A stretch of DNA of 64,000 nucleotides from Uranotaenia lowii (GCF_029784155.1 NC_073693.1:26882002-26946001), one strand, 5' to 3'; counted from the first letter of the stretch, positions 9,871 through 23,470 are shown. Translations and numbers: made by a program. Notes: generated by a model not told the origin, from the sequence alone.

Positions 9871-10233
9871 ACCTCAAACAAAATTTTTTTGCTAGATCCA
9901 CAGCTCGTAAGCTGTTTATCTGTTTCCGAGGCTATGGGACAGATGATTTCTGATGAACGACAAAACTTATGAAATACCCTATTTTAAACAAATTCCAGCG
10001 TTTTAATCCTATACCACTACTGCTCGTGGCAAGGTCCCGAGTATGTTAAAGTATGCATTTGCTGGTTATTTTGTATAAAATATAATGATTTGCCAAATTC
10101 TGCTCCTGTGGATAAAAACAACAATTTTCAATACGGAACCTATGATTTTCATTCTTTTCAAAAGCCTAAAAAGAGTAATGTTTTATGTAACCATCGCAAC
10201 CTACGAGCTATACTAACCGATTATACTTTAAGT
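9871..10233. other. No feature recognised before the assembly gap
   Basis: AT-rich sequence with no repeat, motif or coding pattern that I could support. Confidence 0.4.
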
Positions 10234-10733
10234 NNNNNNNNNNNNNNNNNNNNNNNNNNNNNNNNNNNNNNNNNNNNNNNNNNNNNNNNNNNNNNNNNNN
10301 NNNNNNNNNNNNNNNNNNNNNNNNNNNNNNNNNNNNNNNNNNNNNNNNNNNNNNNNNNNNNNNNNNNNNNNNNNNNNNNNNNNNNNNNNNNNNNNNNNNN
10401 NNNNNNNNNNNNNNNNNNNNNNNNNNNNNNNNNNNNNNNNNNNNNNNNNNNNNNNNNNNNNNNNNNNNNNNNNNNNNNNNNNNNNNNNNNNNNNNNNNNN
10501 NNNNNNNNNNNNNNNNNNNNNNNNNNNNNNNNNNNNNNNNNNNNNNNNNNNNNNNNNNNNNNNNNNNNNNNNNNNNNNNNNNNNNNNNNNNNNNNNNNNN
10601 NNNNNNNNNNNNNNNNNNNNNNNNNNNNNNNNNNNNNNNNNNNNNNNNNNNNNNNNNNNNNNNNNNNNNNNNNNNNNNNNNNNNNNNNNNNNNNNNNNNN
10701 NNNNNNNNNNNNNNNNNNNNNNNNNNNNNNNNN
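10234..10733. other. Assembly gap (500 N)
   Basis: Exactly 500 N bases. A round number suggests a fixed-size placeholder rather than a measured distance. The right edge opens directly inside the 9-bp satellite, so the true array is likely longer than shown, and its left border is unknown. Confidence 0.98.
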
Positions 10734-13700
10734 TTGTCAAAATTGTCAAAATTGTCAAAATTGACAACATTGTCAAAACCTGTCAAAATTGTCAAAATTG
10801 TCAAAATTGTCAAAATTGTCAAAATTGTCAAAATTGTCAAAATTGTCAAAAATTGTCAAATTTGTCAAAATTGTCAAAATTGTCAAAATTGTCAAATTGT
10901 CAAAATTGTCAAAATTGTCAAAATTGTCAACATTGTCAAAATTGTCAAAATTGTCAAAATTGTCAAAATTGTCAAAATTGTCAAAATTCAAAATTGTCAA
11001 AATTGTCAAATGTCAAAATTGTCAAAATTGTCAAAATTGTCAAAATGTCAAAATCGTCAAAATTGTCAAAATTGTCAAATTGTCAAATTGTCAAAATTGT
11101 CAATATTGTCAAATTGTCAAAATTGTCAAATTGTCAAAATTGTCAAAATTGTCAAATTGTCAAAATTGTCAAAATTGTCAAAATTGTCAAAATTGTCAAA
11201 ATTGTCAAAATTGTCAAAATTGTCAAAATTGTCAAATTGTCAAAATTGTCAAAATTGTCAAAATGTCAAAATTGTCAAAATTGTCAAAATTGTCAAAATT
11301 GTCAAAATTGTCAAAATGTCAAATTGTCAAAATTGTCAAAATTGTCAAAATTGTCGAAATTGTCAAATTGTCAAAATTGTCAAAATTGTCAAAATTGTCA
11401 AAATTGTCAAAATTGTCAAAATTGTCAAAATTGTCAAAATTGTCAAAATTGTCAAAATTGTCAAAATTGTCAAAATTGTCAAAATTGTCAAAATGCAAAA
11501 TTGTCAAAATTGTCAAAATTGTCAAAATTGACAAAATTGTCAAAATTGTCAAAATTGTCAAAATTGTCAAAATTGTCAAAAATTGTCAAAATTGTCAAAA
11601 TTGTCAAAATTGTCACAAATTGTCAAAATTGTCAAAATTGTGAAAATTGTCAAAATTGTAATAAAAATTGTCAAATTGTGAAAATTGTCAAAATTGTCAA
11701 AATTGTCAAAATTGTCAAAATTGTCAAAATTGTCAAAATTGTCAAAATTGTCAAAATTGTCAAAAATTGTCAAAATTGTCAAATTGTCAAAATGGTCAAA
11801 ATTGTCCAAAAATTGTCAAAATTGTCAAAATTGTCAAAATTGTCAAAACTGTCAAAATTGTCAAAATTGTAACAAAATTGTCAAAAATGTCAAAATTGTC
11901 AAAATTGTCAAAATTGTCAAAATTGTCAAAATTGTCAAATTGTCAAAATTGTCAAAATTGTCAAAATTGTCAAAATTGTCAAAATTGTCAAATTGTCAAA
12001 ATTGTCAAAATTGTCAAAATTGTCAAAATTGTCAAAATTGTCAAAATTGTCAAAATTGCCTCAAAATTGTCAAAATTGTCAAAATTGTCAAAATTGTCAA
12101 AATTGTCAAAATTGTCAAAATTGTCAAAATTGTCAAAATTGTCAAAATTGTCAAAATTGTCAAAATTGTCAAATTGTCAAAATTGTCAAAATTGTCAAAT
12201 TGGCAAAATTGTCAAAATTGTCCAAATTGTCCAAATTGTCAAAATTGTCAAAATTGTCAAAATTGTCAAAATTGTCAAAATTGCCAAAAATTGTCAAAAT
12301 TGTCAAAATTGTCAAAATTGTCAAAATTGTCAAATTTTCAAATTGTCAAAATTGTCAAAATTGTCAAAATTGTCAAATTGTCAAAATTGTCAAATTCAAA
12401 ATGTCAAAATTGTCAAAATTGTCAAAATTGTCAAAATTGTCAAAATTGTCAAAATTGTCAAAATTGTCAAAATTGTCAAAATTGTCAAATTGTCAAAATT
12501 GTCAAAATTGTCAAATTGTCAAAATTGTCAAAATTGTCAAATTGTCAAAATGTCAAAATTGTCAAAATGTCAAAATTGTCAAATGTCAAATTGTCAAAAT
12601 TGTCAAATTGTCAAAATTGTCAAAATTGTCAAAATTGTCAAAATTGTCAAAATTGTCAAAATTGTCAAAATTGTCAGAATTGTCAAAATTGTCAAAATTG
12701 TCAAATTGTCAAATTGTCAAAATTGTCAAATTGTCAAATTGTCAAAATTGTCAAAATTGTCAAAATTGTCAAAATTGTCAAAATTGTCAAAATTGTCAAA
12801 ATTGTCAAATTGTCAAAATTGTCAAAATTGTCAAAATTGTCAAATTGTCAAATTGTCAAAATTGTCAAAATTGTCAAAATTGTCAAAATTGTCAAAATTG
12901 TCAAAATTGTCAAAATTCTCAAAATTCTCAAATTGTCAAAATTCTCAAAATTGTCAAAATTGTCAAAATTGTCAAAATTGTCAAATTGTCAAAATTGTCA
13001 AAATTGTCAAAATTGTCAAAATTGTCAAAATTGTCAAAATGTCCAAATTGTCAAAATTGTCAAAATTGTCAAAATTGTCAAAATTGTCAAAATTGTCAAA
13101 ATTGTCAAAATTGTCAAAATTGTCAAAATTGTCAAAATTGTCAAAATTGTCAAAAATGTCAAAATTGTCAAAATTGTCAAAATTGTCAAAATTGTCAAAA
13201 TTGTCAAAATTGTCAAATTGTCAAAATTGTCAAAATTGTCAAAATTGTCAAAATTGTCAAAATTGTCAAAATTGTCAAATTGTCAAAATTGTCAAAATTG
13301 TCAAAATTGTCAAAATTGTCAAAATTGTCAAAATTGTCAAAATTGTCAAAATGTCAAATTGTCAAATTGTCAAAATTGTCAAAATTGTCAAAATTGTCAA
13401 AATTGTCAAATTGTCAAAATTGTCAAAATTGTCAAAATTGTCAAAATTGTCAAAATTGTCAAAATTTCAAATTTTCAAAATTGTCAAAATTGTCAAAATT
13501 GTCAAATTGTCAAAACTGTCAAAATTGTCAAAATTGTCAAAATTGCCAAAATTGTCAAAATTGTCAAAATTGTCAAAATTGTCAAAATTGTCAAAATTGT
13601 CAAAATTGTCAAAATTGGTCAAAATTGTCAAAATTGTCAAAATTGTCAAAATTGTCAAAATTGTCAAATTGTCAAAATTGTCAAAATTGCAAATTGTCAA

Positions 13701-16700
13701 AATTGTCAAAATTGTCAAAATTGTCAAAATTGTCAAAATTGTCAAAATTGTCAAAATTGTCAAAATTGTCAAAATTGTCAAAATTGTCAAAATTGTCAAA
13801 ATTGTCAAAATTGTCAAAATTGTCAAAATTGTCAAAATTGTCAAATTGTCAAAATTGTCAAAATTGTGCAAAATTGTCAAAATTGTCAAAATTGTCAAAG
13901 TTGTCAAAATTGTCAAAATTGTCAAAATTGTCAAAATTGTCAAAATTGTCAAAATTGTCAAAATTGTCAAAATTGTCAAAATTGTCAAAATTGTCAAAAT
14001 TGTCAAAATTGTCAAAATTTGTCAAAATTGTCAAAATTGTCAAAATTGTCGAAATTGTCGAAATTGTCAAAATTGTCAAAATTGTCAAAATTGTCAAAAT
14101 TGTCAAAATTGTCAAAATTGTCAAAATTGTCAAAATTGTCAAATTGTCAAAATTGTCAAAATTGCTCAAATTGTCAAAATTGTCAAAATTGTCAAAATTG
14201 TCAAAATTGACAAAATTGTCAAAATTGTCAAAATTGTCAAAATTGTCAAATATTGTCAAAATTGTCAAAATTGTCAAAATTGTCAAAATTGTCAAAATTG
14301 TCAAAATTGTCAAAATTGTCAAAATTGTCAAAATTGTCAAAATTGTCAAAATTGTCAAAATTGTCAAAATTGTCAAAATTGTCAAAATTGTCAAAATTGA
14401 CAAAATTGTCAAAATTGTCAAAATTGTCAAAATTGTCAAAATTGTCAAAATTGCCAAAATTGTCAAAATTGTCAAAATTGTCAAAATTGTCAAAAATGTC
14501 AAAATTGTCAAAATTGTCAAAATTGTCAAAATTGTCAAAATTGTCAAAATTGTCAAAATTGTCAAAATTGTCAAAATTGTCAAAATTGTCAAATTGTCAA
14601 AATTGTCAAAATTGTCAAAATTGTCAAAATTGTCAAAATTGTCAAAATTGTCAAAATTGTCAAAATTGTCAAAATTGTCAAAATTGTCAAAATTGTCAAA
14701 ATTGTCAAAATTGTCAAAATTGTCAAAATTGTCAAAATTGTCAAAATTGTCAAAATTGTCAAATTGTCAAAATTGTCAAAATTGTCAAAATTGTCAAAAT
14801 TGTCAAAATTGTCAAATTGTCAAAATTGTCAAAATTGTCAAATTGTCAAAATTGTCAAAATTGTCAAAATTGGTCAAAATTGTCAAAATTGTCAAATTGT
14901 CAAAATTGTCAAAATTGTCAAATTGTCAAAATTGTCAAAATTGTCAAATTGACAAAATTGTCAAAATTGTCAAAATTGTCAAAATTGTCAAATTGTCAAA
15001 ATTGTCAAAATTGTCAAAATTGTCAAAATTGTCAAAATTGTCAAAATTGTCAAAATTGTCAAAATTGTCAAAATTGTCAAAATTGTCAAAATTGTCAAAA
15101 TTGTCAAAATTGTCAAAATTGTCAAAATTGTCAAAATTGTCAAAATTGTCAAAATTGTCAAAATTGTCAAAATTGTCAAAATTGTCAAAATTGTCAAAAT
15201 TGCCAAAATTGTCAAAATTGTCAAAATTGTCAAATTGTCAAAATTGTCAAAATTGTCAAAATTGTCAAAATTGTCAAAATTGTCAAAATTGTCAAAATTG
15301 TCAAAATTGTCAAAATTGTCAAAATTGTCAAAATTGTCAAAATTGTCAAAATTGTCAAAATTGTCAAAATTGTCAAAATTGTCAAAATTGTCAAAATTGT
15401 CAAATTGTCAAAATTGTCAAAATTGTCAAATTGTCAAAATTGTCAAAATTGTCAAAATTGGTCAAAATTGTCAAAATTGTCAAAATTGTCAAATTGTCAA
15501 AATTGTCAAAATTGTCAAAATTGTCAAAATTGTCAAAATTGTCAAAAATGTCAAAATGTCAAATTGTCAAAATTGTCAAAATTGTCAAAATTGGTCAAAA
15601 TTGTCAAAATTGTCAAAATTGTCAAATTGTCAAATGTCAAAATTGTCAAAATTGTTAAAATTGTCAAAATTTCAAAATTGTCAAAATTGTCAAAATTGTC
15701 AAAATTGTCAAAATTGTCAAAATTGTCAAAATTGTCAAAATTGTCGAAATTGTCGAAATGTCAAAATTGTCAAATTGTCAAAATTGTCAAAATTGTCAAA
15801 ATTGTCAAAATTGTCAAAATTGTCAAAATTGTCAAAATTGTCAAAATTGTCAAAATTGTCAAAAATTGTCAAAATTGTCAAAATTGTCAAAATTGTCAAA
15901 ATTGTCAAAATTGTCAAAATTGTCAAAATTGTCAAAATTGTCAAAATTGTCAAAATTGTCAAAATTGTCAAAATTGTCAAAATTGTCAAAATTGTCAAAA
16001 TTGTCAAATTGTCAAAATTGTCAAATTGTCAAAATTGTCAAAATTGTCAAAATTGTCAAAATTGTCAAAATTGTCAAAATTGTCAAAAATTGTCAAAATT
16101 GTCAAAATGTCAAAATTGTCAAAATTTCAAATTGTCAAAATTGTCAAAATTGTCAAAATTGTCAAAATTGTCAAAATTGTCAAAAATTGTCAAAATTGCC
16201 AAAATTGTCAAAATTGTCAAAATTGTCAAAATTGTCAAAATTGTCAAAATTGTCAAAATTGTCAAAATTGTCAAAATTGTCAAAATTGTCAAAATTCAAA
16301 TGTCAAAATTGTCAAAATTGTCAAAATTGTCAAAATTGTCAAAATTGTCAAAATTGTCAAAATTGTCAAAATTGTCAAAATTGTCAAAATTGTCAAAATT
16401 GTCAAATTGTCAAAATTGTCAAAATTGTCAAAATTGTCAAAATTGTCAAAATTGTCAAAAATGTCAAAATTGTCAAAATTGTCAAATTGTCAAAATTGTC
16501 AAAATTGTCAAAATTGTCAAATTGTCAAAATTGTCAAAATTGTTAAAATTGTCAAAATTGTCAAAATTGTCAAAATTGTCAAATTGTCAAAATTGTCAAA
16601 ATTGTCAAAATTGTCAAAATTGTCTAAATTGTCGAAATTGTCGAAATTGTCAAAATTGTCAAAATTGTCAAAATTGTCAAAATTGTCAAAATTGTCAAAA

Positions 16701-19542
16701 TTGTCAAAATTGTCAAATTGTCAAAATTGTCAAAATTGTCAAAATTGTCAAAATTGTCAAAATTGCCAAAATTGTCAAATTGTCAAAATTGTCAAAATTG
16801 TCAAAATTGTCAAAATTGTCAAAATTGTCAAATTGTCAAAATTGTCAAAATTGTCAAATTGTCAAAATTGTCAAAATTGTCAAAATTGTCAAAATTGTCA
16901 AAATTGTCAAAATTGTCAAAATTGTCAAAATTGTCAAATTTGTCAAAATTGTCAAAATTGTCAAAATTGTCAAAATTGTCAAAATTGTCAAAATTGTCAA
17001 ATTGTCAAAATTGTCAAAATTGTCAAAATTGTCAAAATTGTCAAAATTGTCAAAATTGTCAAAATTGTCAAAATTGTCAAAATTGTCAAAATTGTCAAAA
17101 TTGTCAAATTGTCAAATTGTCAAAATTGTCAAATTGTCAAAATTGTCAAAATTGTCAAAATTGTCAAAATTGTCAAAATTGTCAAAATTGTCAAAATTGT
17201 CAAAATTGTCAAAATTGTCAAAATTGTCAAAATTGTCAAAATTGTCAAAATTGTCAAAAATTGTCAAAATTGTCAAAATTGTCAAAATTGTCAAAATTGT
17301 CAAAATGTCAAATTGTCAAAATTGTCACAAATTGTCAAAATTGTCAAAATTGTCAAAATTGTCAAAATTGTCAAAATTGTCAAAATTGTCAAAATTGTCA
17401 AAATTGTCAAAATTGTCAAAATGTCAAAATTGTCAAATTGTCAAAATTGTCAAAATTGTCAAAATTGTCCAAAATTGTCAAAATTGTCAAATTGTTAAAA
17501 TTGTCAAAATTGTCAAAATTGTCAAAATTGTCAAAATTGTCAAAATTGTCAAAATTGTCAAAATTATCAAAATTGTCAAAATTGTCAAAATTGTCAAAAT
17601 TGTCAAAATTGTCGAAAATTGTCGAAATTGTCAAAATTGTCAAAATTTTCAAAATTGTCAAAATTGTCAAAATTGTCAAATTGTCCAAAATTGTCAAAAT
17701 TGTCAAAATTGTCAAAATTGTCAAAATTGTCAAAATTGACAAAATTGTCAAAATTGTCAAAATTATCAAAATTGTCAAATTGTCAAAATTGTCAAAATTG
17801 TCAAAATTGTCAAAATTGTCAAATTGTCAAAATTGTCAAAATTGTCAAAATTGTCAAAATTGTCAAAATTGTCAAAATTGTCAAAATTGTCAAAATTGTC
17901 AAAATTGTCAAAATTGTCAAATTGTCAAAATTGTCAAAATTGTCAAAATTGTCAAATGTCAAAATTGTCAAATTGTCAAAATTGTCCAAAATTGTCAAAA
18001 TTGTCAAAATTGTCAAAATTGTCAAAATTGTCAAAATTGTCAAAATTGTCAAAATTGTCAAAATTGTCAAAATTGTCAAAATTGTCAAAATTGTCAAAAT
18101 TGTCAAAATTGTCAGAATTGTCCAAATTGTCAAAATTGTCAAAATTGTCAAAATTGTCAAAATTGTCAAAATTGTCAAAATTGTCAAATTGTCAAAATTG
18201 TCAAAATTGTCAAAATTGTCAAAAATTGTCAAAATTGTCAAATTGTCAAAAATTGTCAAAATTGTCAAAATTGTCAAATTGTCAAAATTGTCAAATGTCA
18301 AAATTGTCAAAATTGTCAAAATTGTCAAAATTGTCAAATTGTCAAAATTGTCAAAATTGTCAAAATTGTCAAAATTGTCAAAATTGTCAAAATTGTCAAA
18401 ATTGTCAAAATTGTCAAAATTGTCAAAATTGTCAAAATTGTCAAAATTGTCAAAATTGTCAAAATTGTCAAAATTGTCAAAATTGTCAAAATTGTCAAAA
18501 TTGTCAAAATTGTCAAAATTGTCAAAATTGTCAAAATTGTCAAATTGTCAAAATTGTCAAATTGTCAAAATTGTCAAAATTGTCCAAATTGTCAAAATTG
18601 TCAAAATTGTCAAAATTGTCAAAATTGTCAAAATTGTCAAAATTGTCAAAATTGTCAAAATTGTCAAAATTGTCAAAATTTTCAAAATTGTCAAAATTGT
18701 CAAAATTGTCAAATTGTCAAAATTGTCAAAATTGTCAAAATTGCCAAAATTGTCAAAATTGTCAAAATTGTCAAAATTGTCAAAATTGTCAAAATTGTCA
18801 AAATTGTCAAAATTGTCAAATTGTCAAAATTGTCAAAATTGTCAAAATTGTCAAAATTGTCAAAATTGTCAAAATTGTCAAAATTGTCAAAATTGTCAAA
18901 ATTGTCAAAATTGTCAAAATTGTCAAAATTGTCAAAATTGTCAAAATTGTCAAAATTGTCAAAATTGTCAAAATTGTCAAAATTGTCAAAATTGTCAAAA
19001 TTGTCAAAATTGTCAAAATTGTCAAAATTGTCAAAATTGTCAAAATTGTCAAAATTGTCAAAATTGTCAAAATTGTCAAAATTGTCAAAATTGTCAAAAT
19101 TGTCAAAATTGTCAAAATTGTCAAAATTGTCAAAATTGTCAAAATTGTTAAAATTGTTAAAATTGTCAAAATTGTCAAAATTGTCAAAATTGTCAAAATT
19201 GTCAAAATTGTCAAAATTGTCAAAATTGTCAAAATTGTCGAAATTGTCGAAATTGTCAAAATTGTCAAAATTGTCAAAATTGTCAAAATTGTCAAAATTG
19301 TCAAAATTGTCAAAATTGTCAAAATTGTCAAAATTGTCAAAATTGTCAAATTGTCAAATTGTCAAAATTGTCAAAATTGTCAAAATTGTCAAAATTGACA
19401 AAATTGACAAAATTGTCAAAATTGTCAAAATTGTCAAAATTGTCAAAATTGTCAAAATTGTCAAAATTGTCAAAATTGTCAAAATTGTCAAAATTGTCAA
19501 AATTGTCAAAATTGTCAAAATTGTCAAAATTGTCAAAATTGT
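10734..19542 (+). repeat. Giant 9-bp satellite array (AAAATTGTC)n, at least 8.8 kb
   Basis: Roughly 980 units. The main unit is 9 bp (AAAATTGTC), with interspersed 8-bp units (AAATTGTC) and rarer variants: 10-bp AAAATTGGTC (13616, 14872, 15458, 15592), paired GTCGAAATTGTCGAAATTG (near 14049, 15742, 16628, 17611, 19237) and TGTTAAAATTGTTAAAATTG (near 19146). Because 9 is a multiple of 3 and five of six frames of the unit lack stops, it yields long false open frames of KIV, LSK, QNC, TIL and DNF repeats; 8-bp units merely switch frame. None of these should be taken as proteins. The same unit recurs inverted at 61021-62222. Confidence 0.98.
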
Positions 19543-22441
19543 AAAGCAAAGTTACATATTCAACGTTTTGGTTGTAGCTGAACAAATTTTTAAATAAAAA
19601 TATCCACAAAGACAAATTCAAGAAACGGAATCAAAAGTTCGCAAATACATGCAGTTGAAGCTTTATGTGTTTAAAAAAACTGCATTTCCTTTCCGGTTTT
19701 TATACACTTCAGCGGGGAACCGTGAGCCCATCAAGTGGCTCCGAGGCTGATTTGGTGCCCTTTGGGATTCGCCCTTTTACTTTGTCTATAGAAGCAGCAG
19801 CAGCAAAAGTGGGAAAGACCAACAGCAAAAAAAAAAACTGGCAAGACCTCGATCCTCGATGTGCCCTCCGGACGGATCAGTGGCGATTCTTCCCTTTGCA
19901 ACTATTGTTTTTTTTTTTGGTCTATTCTTTTTCGTTTAAGTCCTCGGAGCCCAACCGTTTTAGCGTGGGTGGATGCAGTTGGTTCCAGCTTTTTCCCCTA
20001 CTACTTATTTGAGTAGGTCGTGGGGATAGGGAGGGCAAAGTTTTCCTGCTGCACTTTAGTTTAAAACAAACGCGGATAAAAAAGTTTTCCTTTTCCCACC
20101 AAATTTACGTTCTCGTTTCGTTCTTGGCGTTTGCCGCTGCTATTTTACGAAGCCCCCTGGACTGGAATGTCGTCAGTGGTTCAAAATCTTTCAAATTTTG
20201 ATTTTCATTGCAATACCAATAAATCATCTCACAAGCTCAGAAAGATGGGATTTTCAAGCATTTGTCAAAATGTGGAATACAGTTTCAACACAAATAATCA
20301 AAAGTTCCTTAGAATGCTCTAGACAGGCTGATTAAGCTTTCTAGAAACTTTTATGGAACTTCCGCTCGCTGGGCGAGACATTTGAGAAACGCTGACACGG
20401 AAATGGCTTTCAGACAAAACTATAAACTAGGTTTGCGAAAAAAAAATCGGACGATACAAATAACGATGTTATCATCATATTTTGCTGCCCCGTTGAACCG
20501 TTTTTCGCTTGGAAAATTCCACCTGCTGCCCCCAAACTCCCCGCGATTTAAAATTCCCAAATCTGCAGCACTTGGTGTTAGCCAGAAAAATATTACATTC
20601 GGTTCTGCATCGTGGGAGTACCGGAAAAGTGGAATTCAACTAAAATAAATCATACCAATCACCATTCAATCTTTGACTTTTTCTTCGACTTGGATCATGT
20701 TCTTTCTGTGTGTCTGTGGGTACTTGTTCGATGCAAAAATGGAGCCGTTACGAAGAAGTTCTGCGAACGAAACGAAAAACAACTGCACTTAAGTGGAAAC
20801 AAATCGTCGGTCCAGGTCAGGCCAAGTTCGATTGCAATCGTCTGCCTCTGGCTTCTTCTAGAGAGTCTACTACATACTTTGAAGAAACAGAACAGCATCA
20901 ACGCTCGACCCATAAAACGTGCTGCTGTTCCTACTTTTTTCTCCCACTAGTTTTATGCGGTAAAGAAGCCGCATAGTAGTTGGGGGAGGAACAAGTTAGG
21001 TTTGGACGACTCCAGCCTAAGTAAGTGTATTCGACTCGGCAATTGGAGGCGGCAAATCAAAAAGCCAACCGCCACACCCGACAAATAAACAAGCTGTTTA
21101 AAATGCAATAAAACTTTTAAATATTATTATTTTCTGCCTTCGGGCAGAATGAATGAGAGAAGCATTCTGTGGCGATTTGAAACGACGATGGAACCAATTC
21201 TAACGAGTTTTTTTTAGTTTTTATTGCGATAGTGACAGAACTATCAGTGGTTTATAATTAAAAATATGTTCGACAAACGAGAATTAAAGACACTGGCTAT
21301 TAAATGAATTTGGAAATTTATATCTTTTCTTTAAAAATATTGATTATTCAGAGCACCGACTGTAAGATTCAGACTCAATAAACTTCAAACTTTGGATTTT
21401 AAATTTCAAGGGTTCAACGGACACATGTTTTCGAATCAATAAAAATAAGACCTCCAAAAGTATTTCCACCCAAAGGCTAGGAGGGAGGGCTGCATCAGCT
21501 GTTCAAACGAGCACTTATTCGAACAACTGGGTAAGAATAAAAATGAGACCGAATGTCGATTTTCTCCACCATCGAGATGCTATTTCGGTTGATTTGTTGT
21601 CCCCATTGGGCTTGGGAGTCGAGTTAAAATAAGGACAGCACGAAAAAAAAATGGAACACTAGCTAGAAAGGCTGCCAAAACCTCCCCTCAACTGGTTGCG
21701 CGATCCCATTCCAAGACGTCGCTTTAGCAACGTTCAGTGGAACAGTTGGAAATTATGAACTCTACATGTCACTGCTGTTGCTGGGGCTTGCCATACAGTG
21801 TATGATTTAATTTTAACCGACATTGAACGACTCTGTTTGGCATGTAAATTTGGTGCTGCTTTGAGCTGCCATTTTTTAAGGAATTTAAAACCATACTTAG
21901 CCGGGAATTGATACCACTCTTTAGTGAATTGAGTGGTGGAATTAAATTGTGTGTTGAATGATTAATCAGACAATTTAAAATAAACACCGGATATTGAACT
22001 AGGTACTTATTAACAAAAATTAACAAATTCAAAAATTTAAAAAAAAAATTTAAAACCTTTGCAAATAAGAACTTGAAGACCAGAATCTTTTTAAGATAAT
22101 GTTAAGGCCTGAGACAGAAAAAAATGAGAACGCCAGATCAGGAACAACAGAGATAATTTTTATTGAATCTCATGATTTTGTTTTTCTGTGAAATTTTTGT
22201 AGGGTTTGTAGGATAGTGTTTTCTTAGTTGGCCTCTAAATTGTGGTTGATTAGTTTTTTTTAGGAATTCCAGACTTCCTGTGAATAGCACCTTCGCAAGT
22301 TACTTGAAGCATATGCTAGGTCGCTTGCATAGAGTGCTTTTGACATAGATTTTAGCAATAAAACTTTAAAGAAATGCCATCATATCATCCACTGAACTGC
22401 TCTCAATCGTGACACCCTGTAGCAAATTCTTGACCCAGTTC
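19543..22441. other. Long stretch without recognised gene or element
   Basis: The sequence after the satellite is of higher complexity. It includes GC-richer patches (19720-20040, 20700-20990), a poly-A/poly-T pair, and a small hairpin CTGCCTTCGGGCAG (21137-21150). Open frames (about 60-115 codons) show no domain, splice-consistent exon or codon pattern that I could defend. It may be single-copy host intron or intergenic DNA. Confidence 0.4.
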
Positions 22442-22667
22442 AGTTAAACTAGGGTTGCCATCCGCCACACAAAAGCGGGACATGTCCTGATTTTTTGTTC
22501 AATTTTGCTCTGTCCCGCTTTTTCCTCAAAATTTCCCGCATTTTTTCGTAGAGAACTTTTACAAAGTTAACTGACTAACACTGGAAAAAATCAAACTTTA
22601 GTCTCAATCAGAATTCTGTGAATAACAGAAAATCTTTTACATACGACTTTTTCTCAAAATACGTAGC

Positions 22668-22859
22668 TTTTTTTTTGTTTCGATTATAGTCGTTTTACCA
22701 TCTGTATGGCATTCGCGACTTTATATCAACGTTGCAGTTGGCGGACAGTTATTGAAAAACTTATCCGGTACAACTGTGTTCGATGTTTACTCTTGGGCTC
22801 GAACTCGCGGACATCGGCTCAGAAAGCAACTGACTTGCCAATTGAGCTATATCACAAGC
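22668..22859 (-). mobile_element. tRNA-derived SINE, minus strand, with 15-bp TSD
   Basis: On the minus strand the head reads ATATAGCTCAATTGGCAAGT (A box), then GAGCCGATGTCCGCGAGTTC and GAGCCC (B box GAGTTCGAGCC), and the element ends in a run of A (T run at 22668-22676 on the plus strand). The exact 15-bp repeat CTCAAAATACGTAGC flanks it (22653-22667, 22860-22874). A tRNA promoter, an A tail and a TSD together define a SINE insertion about 190 bp long. Confidence 0.88.
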
Positions 22860-23470
22860 CTCAAAATACGTAGCGTTTTTCATACGTTGGTAATTTTTTA
22901 GTAAATTTGTCACTTTTTTAAAGCTGATCACTCACCAGTATTTTATTTTTTGAAATTTGATCACTAAAGTTACTATTTTTAATAATTTTCAGCCAAATTT
23001 GGTACTTACATTATCTGAACTATGTTTTGGTTTTTATTTTTGAATTTTATTCTACAGGTCGGACTTGATTATCCGTTGATTTGATTATTCGTATTTTTAG
23101 GACACAATTTCTTGCATAAAACGCGTTTTTCTCAATTATTATTTTTTATTATTATTTGTCTTTTTCAATGATGCTCTAATACAGTTTTCTTTGGTTTATA
23201 AATTATCTTAAGTGGAATAACTAGAGGAAAGTGAAGTTTAGCCATTTTTATTTCTTTGTGTTTAAATAGTTAACTTTTTTTAGTTTGAAATAAAAGATTA
23301 CGAGCGTACACATTAAATTGTGGAATTGAATGTTCAGGAGAATAAATTGAAACATATTTTTTTAAAGATACATAAATTTTGATTTTTTTTTTTCAATTAA
23401 AAATCGTTCAAAAGGTTTCCTCAAAAGTCTCATATGAGGCCCTTGGAGCCAAAGGGGTATAAGTGCATAA

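Noticed and set aside
10734..19542. CRISPR array or bacterial origin
   Set aside because: Repeats are 9 bp without spacers, and the window contains insect LINEs, SINEs and MITEs.
10734..19597. Open frames of up to 1221 codons (KIV, LSK, QNC, TIL, DNF repeats)
   Set aside because: They are the 9-bp satellite read in its stop-free frames; 8-bp units only shift the frame. No unique protein sequence, start context or splice pattern supports a gene.
19665..20976. Host exons in the GC-richer patches
   Set aside because: The frames are short, overlap one another in different registers and show no recognisable domain or consistent splice sites.
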